Assembly: GCA_019828565.1 (NCBI GenBank)
Contig: JAHDYR010000038.1
Location: forward strand, 620,001-684,000
DNA length: 64,000 nucleotides
Origin: Carpediemonas membranifera
Taxonomy: Eukaryota; Fornicata
Reading direction: 5' to 3'
Below, piece after piece: positions 35,959-47,181 of the stretch. Both the position numbers and the translations under genes were made by a program. A model generated the notes under the pieces. The model had not been told where the DNA came from. It was given only the letters and a program-made list of their open reading frames with translations, and did no database searches. How positions within the stretch are numbered: position 1 is the first letter of the stretch; the number at the start of each line of letters is the position of its first letter.

Positions 35959-38088
35959 ATGGATTCGGTATATGAAGCTGTTGAAACAGCTGGAGAGCGG
36001 TAGGTTCATCACTTCCCTCCTTTACATAGCTATAACGCTCTCATCAACAGTAGCAAGCAACAACTAGCCAGCCTGGAGCGAGAACTTGACAACATTTCCG
36101 AAGCTGTCAACACAGCCACCGCCGTTCACAGCAATAAGTTAACGACCCACCACAAGACTCTTCGGAACGCGTTCTCCTCAGTCCGCTCCCTCCATGACGA
36201 GATTGCGGACCTCAGACCTATCGCTGAGATCGGCAACAAGCTCTCCCAGTGGTCCGACCGGCGCCGCCGCGGTGAGCTAGCCCTCCAGCTTCTTAATCTG
36301 TACAAGAAAGTGTACGATGCGGTCGAGACTGGCGAGGAGGACTCTCTCAAGGCTCTGTACGCCACCGACGACGAGCTCCATGCGAATGCCACGGTCATGG
36401 CGCAGCTCGCGACCATTGTGAACGGTGTGAACGACCTGGAGCGTCTGAAGAAGACTGACCCTGCAAGGGCCGATACCACTCGCCGCACATGCAAGAAGAT
36501 CGCCCAACTCGTGTCAACCATGGTCAACGAGCTCCAGGCGAGACAGTCCATGGCCCTGCGGAACAAATCGGGCGGGATGGACACAGCGGAGGCGAAGCGG
36601 TGCACGGCAACACTCGTCGACGCCGGCTTTGGTGACCACTGCACCGTCAACTACTCCTCCACTGCCCTGTCCCATATGATGGTTATCGATGTCAAGCCCG
36701 CGGCACACGCGCCAGGCGTCTCGGCATCTGTGAGGGTTGCTGACATCAAACGGTACCTCGACGAGCTCCGTGAGGCAATCAGGGCCGAGTACAAGACAGT
36801 CACGCTCATATACCCCGCAGTTTACGGCAAGATTGCGTTCGAATCAGCAATCAAGCGTGTAATCATGGAAAAGATCGCGATCAAGTTTGAAGAGGTCCTT
36901 CCCCGTCGCCGCGGCCCCGCCACCGTCGAGGACATGCAGCTCCTCTCCGACATCTGGGCCCTGATCCTCGACTTCGGAGACGCAGTTGCCAAGTTCTCCA
37001 ACCACAATGACGTCCGCAAACACCTCGAGACCGGCGCCGGCGACCTCTTCCTTGCAGGATACGCCCGCCACGACCTCGACGCCGTAGTGAACGCCCTCCC
37101 CTCGCCCGAGAGATACGCCGCCCTCCTGCCCCAGGCGCCGCCCCCGACAGCTAGAGGAGGGAGGTCCGCCGCCGTGACCAACCCCATGGCCGTCGAGCAG
37201 AACATCATCACGGGCCTAGAGTACCTCAAGGAGGACGTTTCGGAGTCCATCGAGCTGTTTAACGCGCTCATCAAGAGGAGTAAAGTCCTCGCACCGGAGG
37301 CAGAGAGGCCGAGGTGCGTGGCGCACTCCTGGCTGGCCATGTACGGTGTCGTTACTGCGCTGGTGACGGCAGCGCTGGAGGTACACACGGACGGCGCCCC
37401 CAAGGCGGTGCTCACGCTCATTGCTGGTGTTCTGGACTTGTTGAAATCCGTAGAGCAGACTTGGCCGACAGCGAGGGAACTAATCGAGCACGATATCGCG
37501 GAGCTCGGCCTCACTATTGAGAGCAGGAGCCGGCACCAGCGGGCCCTGGAGCGTACTATCGGCACCCACCTCCAGCTGTACGTCTCGACTAAAACTACGG
37601 AAATCCGGGCCCAGCTCGACCTCAACGCCGAACAGCTGAGTCGCGACTCGAACATCCAGTCGCCCGGCAAGGTGTCCAAGATGGTGACTGACGTGTGCCA
37701 GGCCATGGTGACGGCGCTGGGCGATCATGCCGTGCTAGACGTCAAGATGCTGACCCGACTTGTCATCACCTCCTTGGTCGAGTCCCTTGTCGGCCGCAAG
37801 ATCACTGTTGACGGAGCTATCAAGCTCCAGGGCGAGTGTAACTCTCTCCAGCGTGCGATTGCCGCGTTCAAGCTCGCGACGGACGATGACGCTGATTATA
37901 CTGCCAAGCTGGACCTCGTACCCGAGATCCCCAAGCTCTTCTACTTAGACCCGCAGGTGCTGGCCCAGTCCGTGGCGGAGGGCAGGTTCGGTGCCATGGG
38001 CGTAGGTCAGGTCCGGGAGCTGCTCGAGAGCAGGGCCGACTTCGAGGAGAGCGCGTTTGACTCGATCGCACAGTGGAGCGGCAGGTAG
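35959..38088 (+). CDS. Coiled-coil tethering-complex protein, possibly exocyst Sec10
   Basis: Exons 35959-35999 and 36030-38088 give 699 residues. The N-terminal ~110 residues form a coiled coil (QQLASLERELDNISEAVN, SVRSLHDEIADLRPIAEIGN) followed by RRRRGELALQLLNLYKKVYD, the layout of vesicle-tethering (CATCHR) subunits such as Sec10. The remainder is all-helical with no catalytic motif. Size is close to Sec10/COG subunits. The general class is moderately supported; the specific name is a guess. The first exon depends on a 30-nt intron; a 51-nt alternative keeps the frame but lacks the acceptor consensus. Confidence 0.5.
36000..36029 (+). other. 30-nt intron in Sec10-like gene
   Basis: Begins GTAGGT, ends TTACATAG, the same acceptor as in the ABCA gene. 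An alternative AG at 36050 is also in frame. Confidence 0.68.
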
Positions 38089-38606
38089 GTGTATGATAAA
38101 TAGTTGGTTGGGCAACGGTGAGGAGGGGTTTAAGGTGTGAGCTGGTCGCTCAGGCGTGGGAGCCAGGCATCCGTGGGAATGTTGGTCGCAAACGGCAGAG
38201 CAACAGGTTTGCATTAACAGTGGCGGGGGTATAGTAACTGTGTAATGGGATGAGAGGATGAACTTCTGTCGTTTGTATTCATTGTGCACTTTACGTCGGA
38301 TTGAATCCTTTCGCTGCAACCCATTAACCCGCTTTGAAGTCCACCGTCGCCCCTAGACCCCTGAACCTTGCCCTGCATCGATATTCCCAGACAGCATCGA
38401 CTTTGGGGCGTGTTTTCTTGTTCGTCATTTGTGTTTTCCACTAGATTTCTCGGATCCGACGGTCTGGAGGGGAACATATTGCTCGGTATACCTCTCTTCA
38501 GTATCCCTATCGTCTCATTGGGGCCGGCCAGCTCTTGGCTGCCGATTTATGATTTATGGAAGCTCAGTGATAACTTCTGGCGCTGTGAACCCCACTGCCG
38601 TTATTC
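38089..38606. other. Gene-free spacer
   Basis: About 520 bases. GATAAATAG just after the Sec10-like stop is a likely poly(A) motif. No gene seen. Confidence 0.4.
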
Positions 38607-41600
38607 ATGACGAGCAGCATTTCAACGACAATGGGTAACCATATAACGTACCCTCTCAATATGGGGGCGTTCTGGGACTCCATATGCCGCTTCATCTTTG
38701 CATTTCACCACTCCGAGAGCCAACTCAGGAGATTCCGCCTTTCTCTATTCATCCTGACGCATTGTATCATAAGCCTCGAGCTCCTAACACTCATTTTCCA
38801 CATATCATGGGCCTCACGGCTCAACGCGGACAACCTTATCATATTTTCAGCAATCGGCTTCACCGCAGCGTTCACGCTTCTCTGGATGCCCTTAGAGATC
38901 ACAGCCATCTCACGCTTCCATTTCCTCCACAAGTGGCGCCAAACGATCATTGTTTTCGTCATCTTCCTCGGCACGAGCGTGCTTTATCTTCCTCTCGTCC
39001 TCCTCTTTTCATACGTCGGCTTCTGCTCCCTCGTCGACGATACACAGTGCTCCGCCAACCTGAGCCCCATCACGGGCATTCTTTCCATCATACTGACCGC
39101 GATCCTGGTCGCCGGCACCGCGTTTATGCGTCTGGCCACGTTCGGGGCCCCTTTTCTCCGCGGGTGCACGTGGGCCTTCGAGTTCCCTTCGGCCAAGAAG
39201 GTCGTCCTCACCACCATCATTGACGCAGTTCTCTGTGTTATAGTCGCGATCATGACGCTCCTGGACGAGGGGTACGAGAAGATAATCACCCTCGCCATCC
39301 TCGTCGGCGTCTCGGGCACCACCGGCCTCGTCTACGTCTGGGCACCAGGCAAGATGCACCCCGTCATGTGGATCCTCCAGGTAACACAGTACGTCGGCGT
39401 CGCCATTGGCTCCAGCTTCCGTATGACGTCTGCGTGGATTCTCGTGCCGACGATCCCGATCAGCTTGATTCTGTCGGTGCTTCTTGTCCTTGCCCGCACC
39501 ATCCTCTACCATCTCAAGTACATGAAGCTCATGGAGCTCGTCTCTGTGCCCCAGTCCCGTCATCCTGGGGGAATCTTGAAGACGACGAACCGCACCGCGA
39601 TCCAGCTGCCCAAGAACTATCAGTTCACGTCGCTGTACCACCACCTGTACCTCTCGCGGTGGAACAAGGACAGGACCCGCACCGACGACTGCCGCAAGGC
39701 CGTGGCGGTCCTTGAACAGGCGGCCACGGTCGACAACGGCACCATGCAGGGTCGACTCGCGCTAATCACCTTCCTAGCAGCCGTTGCAGGCGACGTAGAC
39801 CTCGCTCTCATTGAGGCCAGTCGCACTACAGAGATGCTGGGTAAGGACCTCATCACCATGGACCCCAACGTCATGGTCATGCTCGTCGGGTTCAGGATCG
39901 GCATGGAGCTGGACATCGAGGAGACCAGGGGGCCCGACCAGGACACGCTGACGATGATCCGGACGGCCGAGCGGCGCGCACAGGTCAACATCGACGACGC
40001 ACAGCGGGCGATCAGCGCATTTTGGCAGACACTCACTGCGGATGCGCCAGACGTGAACGACCTCCTCGACCTCTCCAAGCGGATCTACCGCAACGCCCGC
40101 ACTGCTGACCAGATCCTGTCCGAGATCCTCCTCAAGTACCCCGACCGCGTCCCCCTCATCCGACTCTACGCCAGACTCTGCAGCGACGTTCTCATGGAGC
40201 CTGAGGACGCTAACATACTCACAGGCCACGCTGAGGCCATCCTGGAGCTCGAGTCCCAGCCCGACCAAACCCTCCCGCCCGCATACACGACCGGAAAGGA
40301 CAGGAGGCTCAGTAGGGCATCGACAGGGTCTACGGGGAGTCTACCGTGGCGCGGGAGCACGATCGTCAAGACGATGCTCCGCAGGAAGAGGGAAAGCGCA
40401 CTTTTGTCCCGATCTATTCGCACTTTAAGGACAAGTATCAAATGCACGCTGGTCCTGCTCGGAGTAATGACCATCATCCCAGCCCTGTTCATCCAGGCCA
40501 TCCTACTGCGAGAGAGCGCGCTCTACAATATTTCCCGGCACACGAGTCAAATTGCCTTCACCGCCAGTGAGCTGTTCAAGCTCTCCCAGCTGCTGTTGTT
40601 AGCCGAGTCAGACCCCGCCCTGGTACTATCCCCCGCTGGCCATTTTATCGCCGTCACTGAGATCTACAGCGCCTTGGAGCAGCAGTACGAGCTGATGCAG
40701 CATGCTGTGGGGCGGTTGGAAGAAGCGCTGGTCAGCCCCATCCTTGCCCAGTCGGGCCTCTTTGACGAGTTCTACGGCAATTCTGTATCTCTGGTGTACT
40801 ACAACGCAGTGGACGATGACGCCACCATCTACCGTCCGGCGTCATTCATTGCTCTGGCCCGCGCATATCTGTCGCACGCAGGGAAGATAACACGCCAGCA
40901 GGGCGAGGATGACGATTTCAAATTCCTCATCGATAACCTGTCGTTCTCCGCCGCCGGACGAATCGAGACCATCCTCAAGGACATCAAGGGCCAGACCCAC
41001 CTCCTCTGGGGCTCGACCAGCGTCTTCCTCGCCTCAGCCTGCTTCGTGGTCGTCGGCGTGATGGTCACAATCTGCCTCTTCGTCCTCTGGCCGGCCTTTA
41101 CACACATTGACCGCACGCATCTTGAGTGTCTCAATATCTACCTGCATCTCCCGCCTAAACTCACACGGAAGATGGAGAGACTCAGCACGAGGTCGACCCC
41201 GAGAGTCATATCGAAGTCACGGTCGATTCGATTCGCTGACGATCAAAGACCGGTAACAAACAACAGCGCCAAGACCACCGAGGCGGCTGTGAGATTCCAC
41301 CCGGGCGCACTCTCGGCCGCCGACATGACCGCCGCCTCCATGGAGCAGACGAACTCGAGCGAGATGGCGGATGACAGCATGTCCGTCGAGCGCCGCATCG
41401 AGACCCGCCTGGAGAGCGTCCGCCGCTGGCGTAGATACCTGGCGCTGTCGAACCTGGTCACCATCGCCCTCTTCGTCAGCTGTGTCGGCGGTATCATACT
41501 GCTGAGCGTCGTTCAGGGCTACGCCGCGGCCACCAACAACGACATCGTCTCTGCGTACGACTCGCTCTCCGTGCTGGAGCGTACGGTGGGCTATGTGCAC

Positions 41601-44186
41601 TCTGTCACCCACTCTATGCACCGGAGAGCCATATCGTTCATCACGGACCCTGCGATTGAGTCAGTCAACGAGTTTAGCGATTTATATCTGGAGCTTTACA
41701 CGAATGTATCAATTGGTATCAACGAGGAACTCTCGTCAGTCATATCTGAAACCCTAGATGCGATGACATATCTCCGCCGTATCGAAAGATATGATCGGAT
41801 CGCCCAGCGTCTCGTCCTTTCGACCGACGTCGGCATCGACTCGTCCCTCGTCTGCTCGATCACCGCCGCGCCGTACAACTACACCGCCCAGGCTGACTCC
41901 GAGCTCGAGACCGTGAAATACGCCTCATCCCGGACGTCTGGCTTCTACTCCACGCCTGAGGTCGACGCGACCAAGCCCGACGATCAACTGCTGAACATCA
42001 GTCTCGCGTTGCTCGCAGACCCGGCTGTGCGGTCGAGTATGGCAGAGTTCGACTCACACATCGCATCCGCCGTCGACGCAGCCTCGAGCACTGTGTTTGC
42101 TGAGGTCGACGAGCTGGCCACCAATAGAGATGCGAGCATGATTCTCCTCTGGGTCGCCGTGTGCACTGTCGCCGCCGCGCACCTCCTCCTGGCCTGCTCA
42201 GTGCTCCTCGGATCGTACAAGGTGACCGTTATCCAAGAGCGACGCCACCACATCCTGACGTTCCAGACCCAACTCGTCCAGTTCATCCATAGCGACGAGC
42301 TCAGCGGGCTCGACTCTGCATCCAGGTCGATGGGCACCACGAACGGGTCAAAGTACGGAGGCGACGAGTCAACCGTCCATGAACCGAGCCTGGCCGCCAC
42401 CCCGAGCGGCTCCGAGTCCGACAGCAACACAGTCCCGCCCGTCCTGTGGCGTGCGGTGCGCCCCCCCGAGGGCATCGTCCAGCTTGCCCAGGAGGGCATG
42501 AAAGGCGGCCGGTTGGTGCATGCCAGGTGGAAGCGGTACTGGCACCGCGTCGGGTTCCTGTTCTACGGCAACAGCAAGCGGCGGGGCCTCCTCCTCCTCG
42601 TGTTTTTCCTCGCCATTGGCGTATCCCTCGCTTGTATCGCCATCTGCACTGTTGTAGCAGCCCAGACGCAGTCTAGCGACGTCGACGAGCTCGCAGCGAC
42701 GAGGCACAGGCTGATGACCGTCCGTGCCCGCCTGCTGCAGGACACGTTTGACATCTTCGACTCGGCCCATTACTTTGTCGAAACTGGGTCCCCGGCCGAT
42801 GGGTTCGCCTATTCATCAGCAGTCGCGGTTGACCCCTTGGCGGCACTCGAGATGTACGGCGAGACGCTCATGGCGCAATACCCAGATAGAGACCGCGACA
42901 AGATGATTGAGACGTTTATGACAGCTGAAACATATCTTGCCCACATGGTGAACAGCACGAGGATCGCCACACGCATGGCTATGTGGGTCTACGGCATCCC
43001 GGCCGGCACTCTGCCGGAGATCTCATCATTTGATTGGGACGTCGCGACCGAGCCTGACGCCATCCTCCACAAGGCGCTGTACCCAAACTTGAGGTACGAG
43101 TACACTAACACCACGCACGACGGCTCCCTCGAGGCTGGGGTGCAGCTGGCGACGGCGAGGTCGATTATCGCAAATGAGATGTTCAGAGAGCACGAGATTA
43201 CGTTTATTGATTTGATCGATCTTTTATTTGAAGATATAGACGCGACGCTCGAGTCTATCGGCGACGAACTGGACTCCGAGCAGCATCAGAAGATGGCGAT
43301 CTCTGGCCTCACAGCCACGCTCTTCATCCCGACGTGGATCGTCATTTTCTCCACCATCCGCCGCATCGTCCGGCCCAGAGACATCCGACAGAACCGCATC
43401 ATCATCCAGAAGGTGCGCCACTCAACCTCGGCAGAGAGTATGCGGCTGGCGTTCAAGCATGTCCTCCAGCTCGTCGTCGGTTGGGTTGTCGTCGTCCTCT
43501 TCGCGTTCTTCGTCTCCCTGCTCAATAAGAACTCGTATGACCTCTTCTCTGACGCGGCAATGACGCTATCGAACCACCGCTACATCATGGGACAAGCATA
43601 CGCCGTTGTTAACAACCCCGCTCGTGCGAAGGAGTCGTTCACCATGATCAAGCAGAGCGTGACTGTTGTTGACGAGTTCGTATCAGATTTTGCGACTTCC
43701 CTTTCTGTACCTTTTTATGTCTACTCGAATATTCTGAGCAGAACAGATTTGATCGATAAGATTGACACTTTTGAATCACTCGACTCCCATGCGGTCTTCA
43801 CCAAGGTGCTTCAGCTGATGATGAGGCCGAGCAAGGAGACCAGCTGCACCAACCTCGGCGACGATTCCCTCGCGCTGTTCTCATCCCTCAAAGAACTCGA
43901 CTGGGCCGTTGATACCAGTTTCCTCCGTGAGCATGATGCCTTCCTCGACTCCATCACCTTCCGGACCAGGTTCATCCGTGCGGTGCAGCTTGTAGTGACC
44001 GTGCTGCTGTTGTTCTGGGTGGCGTTGTCGTATCGGACAATCTTTGGGCCGATATTGATCGCCTTGGCGCTTCAGGAGTCCATGACCAAGAGCCTCCTTA
44101 AGATGATCCCGCGGAGGCACATCAATAAGCACTCGTTGATCTCACGATACCTCTCCCAGAACGATGGGACGCTCAGCCTGACCTAA
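38607..44186 (+). CDS. Giant multi-pass membrane protein, TmcB-like
   Basis: 1859 residues, one exon. Residues 1-310 contain about seven to eight membrane helices. A cytosolic helical block near 320-560 includes TRTDDCRKAVAVLEQAAT, RRAQVNIDDAQRAISAFWQT and ILLKYPDRVPLIRLYARLCS, which resembles the repeat region of TmcB/TmcC-type proteins of ciliates and fungi. Then come four paired membrane helices, each pair enclosing a roughly 200-residue extracellular helical loop, with helices near 615/820, 955/1190, 1335/1570 and 1630/1800. That layout is reminiscent of chained receptor sensor modules. No cyclase or kinase domain is attached. The next gene starts about 60 bases on. Confidence 0.7.
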   Translation: MTSSISTTMGNHITYPLNMGAFWDSICRFIFAFHHSESQLRRFRLSLFILTHCIISLELLTLIFHISWASRLNADNLIIFSAIGFTAAFTLLWMPLEITAISRFHFLHKWRQTIIVFVIFLGTSVLYLPLVLLFSYVGFCSLVDDTQCSANLSPITGILSIILTAILVAGTAFMRLATFGAPFLRGCTWAFEFPSAKKVVLTTIIDAVLCVIVAIMTLLDEGYEKIITLAILVGVSGTTGLVYVWAPGKMHPVMWILQVTQYVGVAIGSSFRMTSAWILVPTIPISLILSVLLVLARTILYHLKYMKLMELVSVPQSRHPGGILKTTNRTAIQLPKNYQFTSLYHHLYLSRWNKDRTRTDDCRKAVAVLEQAATVDNGTMQGRLALITFLAAVAGDVDLALIEASRTTEMLGKDLITMDPNVMVMLVGFRIGMELDIEETRGPDQDTLTMIRTAERRAQVNIDDAQRAISAFWQTLTADAPDVNDLLDLSKRIYRNARTADQILSEILLKYPDRVPLIRLYARLCSDVLMEPEDANILTGHAEAILELESQPDQTLPPAYTTGKDRRLSRASTGSTGSLPWRGSTIVKTMLRRKRESALLSRSIRTLRTSIKCTLVLLGVMTIIPALFIQAILLRESALYNISRHTSQIAFTASELFKLSQLLLLAESDPALVLSPAGHFIAVTEIYSALEQQYELMQHAVGRLEEALVSPILAQSGLFDEFYGNSVSLVYYNAVDDDATIYRPASFIALARAYLSHAGKITRQQGEDDDFKFLIDNLSFSAAGRIETILKDIKGQTHLLWGSTSVFLASACFVVVGVMVTICLFVLWPAFTHIDRTHLECLNIYLHLPPKLTRKMERLSTRSTPRVISKSRSIRFADDQRPVTNNSAKTTEAAVRFHPGALSAADMTAASMEQTNSSEMADDSMSVERRIETRLESVRRWRRYLALSNLVTIALFVSCVGGIILLSVVQGYAAATNNDIVSAYDSLSVLERTVGYVHSVTHSMHRRAISFITDPAIESVNEFSDLYLELYTNVSIGINEELSSVISETLDAMTYLRRIERYDRIAQRLVLSTDVGIDSSLVCSITAAPYNYTAQADSELETVKYASSRTSGFYSTPEVDATKPDDQLLNISLALLADPAVRSSMAEFDSHIASAVDAASSTVFAEVDELATNRDASMILLWVAVCTVAAAHLLLACSVLLGSYKVTVIQERRHHILTFQTQLVQFIHSDELSGLDSASRSMGTTNGSKYGGDESTVHEPSLAATPSGSESDSNTVPPVLWRAVRPPEGIVQLAQEGMKGGRLVHARWKRYWHRVGFLFYGNSKRRGLLLLVFFLAIGVSLACIAICTVVAAQTQSSDVDELAATRHRLMTVRARLLQDTFDIFDSAHYFVETGSPADGFAYSSAVAVDPLAALEMYGETLMAQYPDRDRDKMIETFMTAETYLAHMVNSTRIATRMAMWVYGIPAGTLPEISSFDWDVATEPDAILHKALYPNLRYEYTNTTHDGSLEAGVQLATARSIIANEMFREHEITFIDLIDLLFEDIDATLESIGDELDSEQHQKMAISGLTATLFIPTWIVIFSTIRRIVRPRDIRQNRIIIQKVRHSTSAESMRLAFKHVLQLVVGWVVVVLFAFFVSLLNKNSYDLFSDAAMTLSNHRYIMGQAYAVVNNPARAKESFTMIKQSVTVVDEFVSDFATSLSVPFYVYSNILSRTDLIDKIDTFESLDSHAVFTKVLQLMMRPSKETSCTNLGDDSLALFSSLKELDWAVDTSFLREHDAFLDSITFRTRFIRAVQLVVTVLLLFWVALSYRTIFGPILIALALQESMTKSLLKMIPRRHINKHSLISRYLSQNDGTLSLT

Positions 44187-44194
44187 CCTGCGGC
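44183..44194 (+). promoter_or_regulatory. Putative core-promoter element overlapping the upstream stop codon
   Basis: CTAACCTGCGGC includes the TAA of the TmcB-like gene and lies 55 bases before the ABCA ATG. Same core as before TAF9 and calcineurin B. Confidence 0.33.
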
Positions 44195-44248
44195 AAATAA
44201 ATACCTTTCTTCGCTCAGACCATCGTTCTGGACCTCTGATGCAGGGCC

Positions 44249-46994
44249 ATGTGTCGGCCTTATTATTATGCCCTCGGGACGGGGGCACCGAGCGGTAAAT
44301 ACATGCGCGTCGGAATGGGTCTAGCGGGATTCATGAAAACCCCAAATGACGCTAATCTGAAGGGGGCGACTCTTAATGGCTTCAATTTATGTAAATCTCG
44401 CATTTATGTGTGGATCATGTATCTTTCGCCAAGACAACAAGCGATGAAGCGAACTGGCCTACCGACACCAATTTCCCAGTTCCTGATCGTCTTTTGGAAG
44501 CTCTTTATGGTGCAGAAGCAGCATCTCTTCCTTCTTGCGATCGAGGTGTTCCTTCCCGCTCTCTCAGCCGTCGGGATCTTCTTCCTTCTTGATCGCAGCA
44601 CATTTGTCCCTTCGATCACGCATCCAGATGCCACGTCCATAGCAGAAATCATTCCCCGTGCCAAAGGCAGCGCATATACATTGTTATACGCACCAACGAC
44701 GGACGTACTGTCAAATGCTCTCATCGAACGCGTCGCCCATCTCTATTCAGATCCGCTGAAGATGGCGAACTACACCACTGAGGACGCCCTGCCTTCTGGA
44801 GACATCCTCGGCTTCGAATACAAGGATGACTTGGACCAATTCATCCTCGATCACGAAGACCTCGTGCCCTACGGTGGCCTCACCTTCCCGCCCGGCCAGA
44901 ACATGTCAGATCATACATATAGCATTAATGTCATGTATAACTCCCGCAGCAGTGATGGCCAGCTGTCCAACCGCATCCTCGCCATGGCGCACCGTGCCCT
45001 GCTCGCTGAGCTCCCCGGGCAACTGGGGGGATCGCCCAAGCCGGTAGACCATATAGTTCCCGGGCTCATTCCGTCTGTGAGGCCCTACCCGTCTCTCTCC
45101 GTGTTCACGCCACCCATTGAGAACGCCGATGCCGACGGTCTTCCGCTCTTTTTGACAGTGGCTGCCCTATTCACGTTCGTCATGACTGTCTACAGCATAG
45201 TACAAGAGAAGCAGTACAAGCTCCGGCAGATGATGCACGTCTCCGGCCTCCGAGACCTGCCCTACTGGTTGGCAAACTTCACATTCCACTTGATTTGGGC
45301 ATTCATCGCCGTCCTGCTCCTACTTGTCACTGCAATCATCCTCGATCTTCCAACCATCCGCCACTGCAACATTCTCATCAGTTTCACCCTCCTCTTCTTG
45401 TTCTTCGCATGCAACATCGTCGCGGCATTTCTCTTCTCAACCTTCTTTGCCCAAACTCGCACAGCGATCGGCGGCCTTGCCCTCGTGTTCCTAGCGTCAA
45501 TCATGGGCATGATGGTCGTCTCAATGTATCTCGACGTCATCTATGAGCCTAACAACTTCCTCCTCGCCTGGGCGTCCTCGCTGTTCTTCCCTGTGAACCT
45601 TTCCAAGGCGTTCGACACCATCACCAAGCTCTGCCACTCAAGCCAGAAAGAGCCAGGCGACCCCGTGCGCCCTCCTGTCGGCTTCTCGCTCATTGACGCC
45701 GTTCACTTCGGATCTATACCCGTGATTGAGCAACTATTGTGGCTCGCGGCAGACTTCATCATTTACTCCATACTGTGCTGGTACCTCGACAACGTCACCG
45801 CCTCTGCTCGCGGGGTCGGCCGCTCGCTGTTCTTCCCATTCACGCTAGACTACTGGGGCTTCAAGTCGCCCCAGCCGACAAAGGAATACAGCCCCGCTGA
45901 GGCGGATAAGATCATTGGCGAGGGCGTGGACAACGACGTCAGGAAGGAGATGAAGGATGTCATCCTCAATCGACTCCCCGACACGAACGCCATTCGGATT
46001 GTGGGACTCAAGAAGACGTTCAAGTCGCTGGGAAGAAAGAACGTGGCAGTCAACGGACTCAGCTTGGCAATCAATGAGAACACCATATGCGGTCTGCTTG
46101 GCCATAACGGCGCCGGCAAGACGTTTGTACAGACTTACCATTTACTTGTTACATAGCACTCTTATTAACATGCTCACTGGCCAGATGAAACCGAGCGGCG
46201 GGTTTGCCCGCATCTTCGGCAACGACATTGTGGCCCACAAGGACCGCCTGCACACCGTCCTCGGCCTCTGCCCCCAGTTCGACGTCCTCTGGCCCGAGCT
46301 GTCGGCCGCTGAGCATCTAAGAATCTTCGCGCACCTTAAGGAGATCCCCCGTGGCGAGCGGGACGAGGCGATCACCCAATCTCTCCGGTCGGTCCACCTC
46401 AACAACGTCCGCAGCCGCAAGGTCGGCCGGTTTAGCGGTGGAATGCGCCGCCGGCTGACGCTTACGATGGCTCTACTGGGCAATCCCCAACTGGTCATCC
46501 TCGACGAGCCCACGACAGGCCTTGACGTCATCAATCGGCGGCGGACGTGGGAGACGATCCTGGGGCACCGAGAGGGCCGCGTGTTCTTGCTGACGACCCA
46601 CTCCATGGAGGAGGCTGACACGCTTTCTGACAAGATCGCCATCATGGCTGACGGTCGACTCAGAGCAGTGGGAACCTCGCTCAGATTGAAGCAGCGGTAT
46701 GGCGTGGGTGCCCGCGTGTTTGTCACACTCGACATCACCACGCTCCGCAGAGCACGAGAGCACCTCCGCGAGATGTTCACCCGACTGGTCCCGGGGTCGA
46801 GGCTGGTAGGCCGTAACGGGCCGCACCACACCATGTACGTCCCCCGGCGGCAGCTGGAGAAGCTCCCCGACCTGTGTGAGGCGCTCGAGGCCCCCTCCCA
46901 GTTCGTCCGGGACTTCAGCGTCGCGTCTACCAGCCTGGAGGACGTGTTTATGGTCACAGGCAAGAAGGGGACCGGCGTGGAGAAGGAGAGGTGA
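44249..46994 (+). CDS. Half-size ABCA-family ABC transporter
   Basis: Exons 44249-46122 and 46157-46994 give 903 residues (838 if translation starts at the ATG at 44444, MKRTGLPTPIS, which fits ABCA N-termini better). One transmembrane domain: a helix near 85-115, a large extracellular loop, then five or six helices from about 295 to 530 (PLFLTVAALFTFVMTVYSIV, KLRQMMHVSGLRDLPYWL). One nucleotide-binding domain: Walker A GHNGAGKT, Q-loop CPQFDVLW, signature FSGGMRRRLTL, Walker B LVILDEPTTGLD and H-loop TTHSMEEAD. ABCA proteins move lipids. Full-size animal ABCA proteins have two such halves; this one presumably dimerises. The intron interrupts Walker A. Confidence 0.9.
46123..46156 (+). other. 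34-nt intron inside the Walker A codons
   Basis: Begins GTTTGT, ends TTACATAG. Splicing gives G-H-N-G-A-G-K-T-T-L-I-N, the canonical sequence, so the junction is secure. Confidence 0.92.
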
Positions 46995-47181
46995 GTGTGT
47001 CTGCCGCTATGTTAAACTGCCGGGTTGGCGTGATGAATGACGGTTGTGAGCATTCCTTCGGTCAGGGCAGGCATGGTGTGTTGAGCTGACCACGTCATTC
47101 CATGGACTCCTGCTACTGCTGGTCCAGTGGCTGTTCTTCAGCCCGGGTCCTCTATAGTCGGGGAGTCAGCACGTCGAGACG
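46995..47181. other. Short spacer
   Basis: About 190 bases. Contains GTTAAACTGCC at 47011, which may be a poly(A) motif or an initiator. No gene. Confidence 0.35.
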
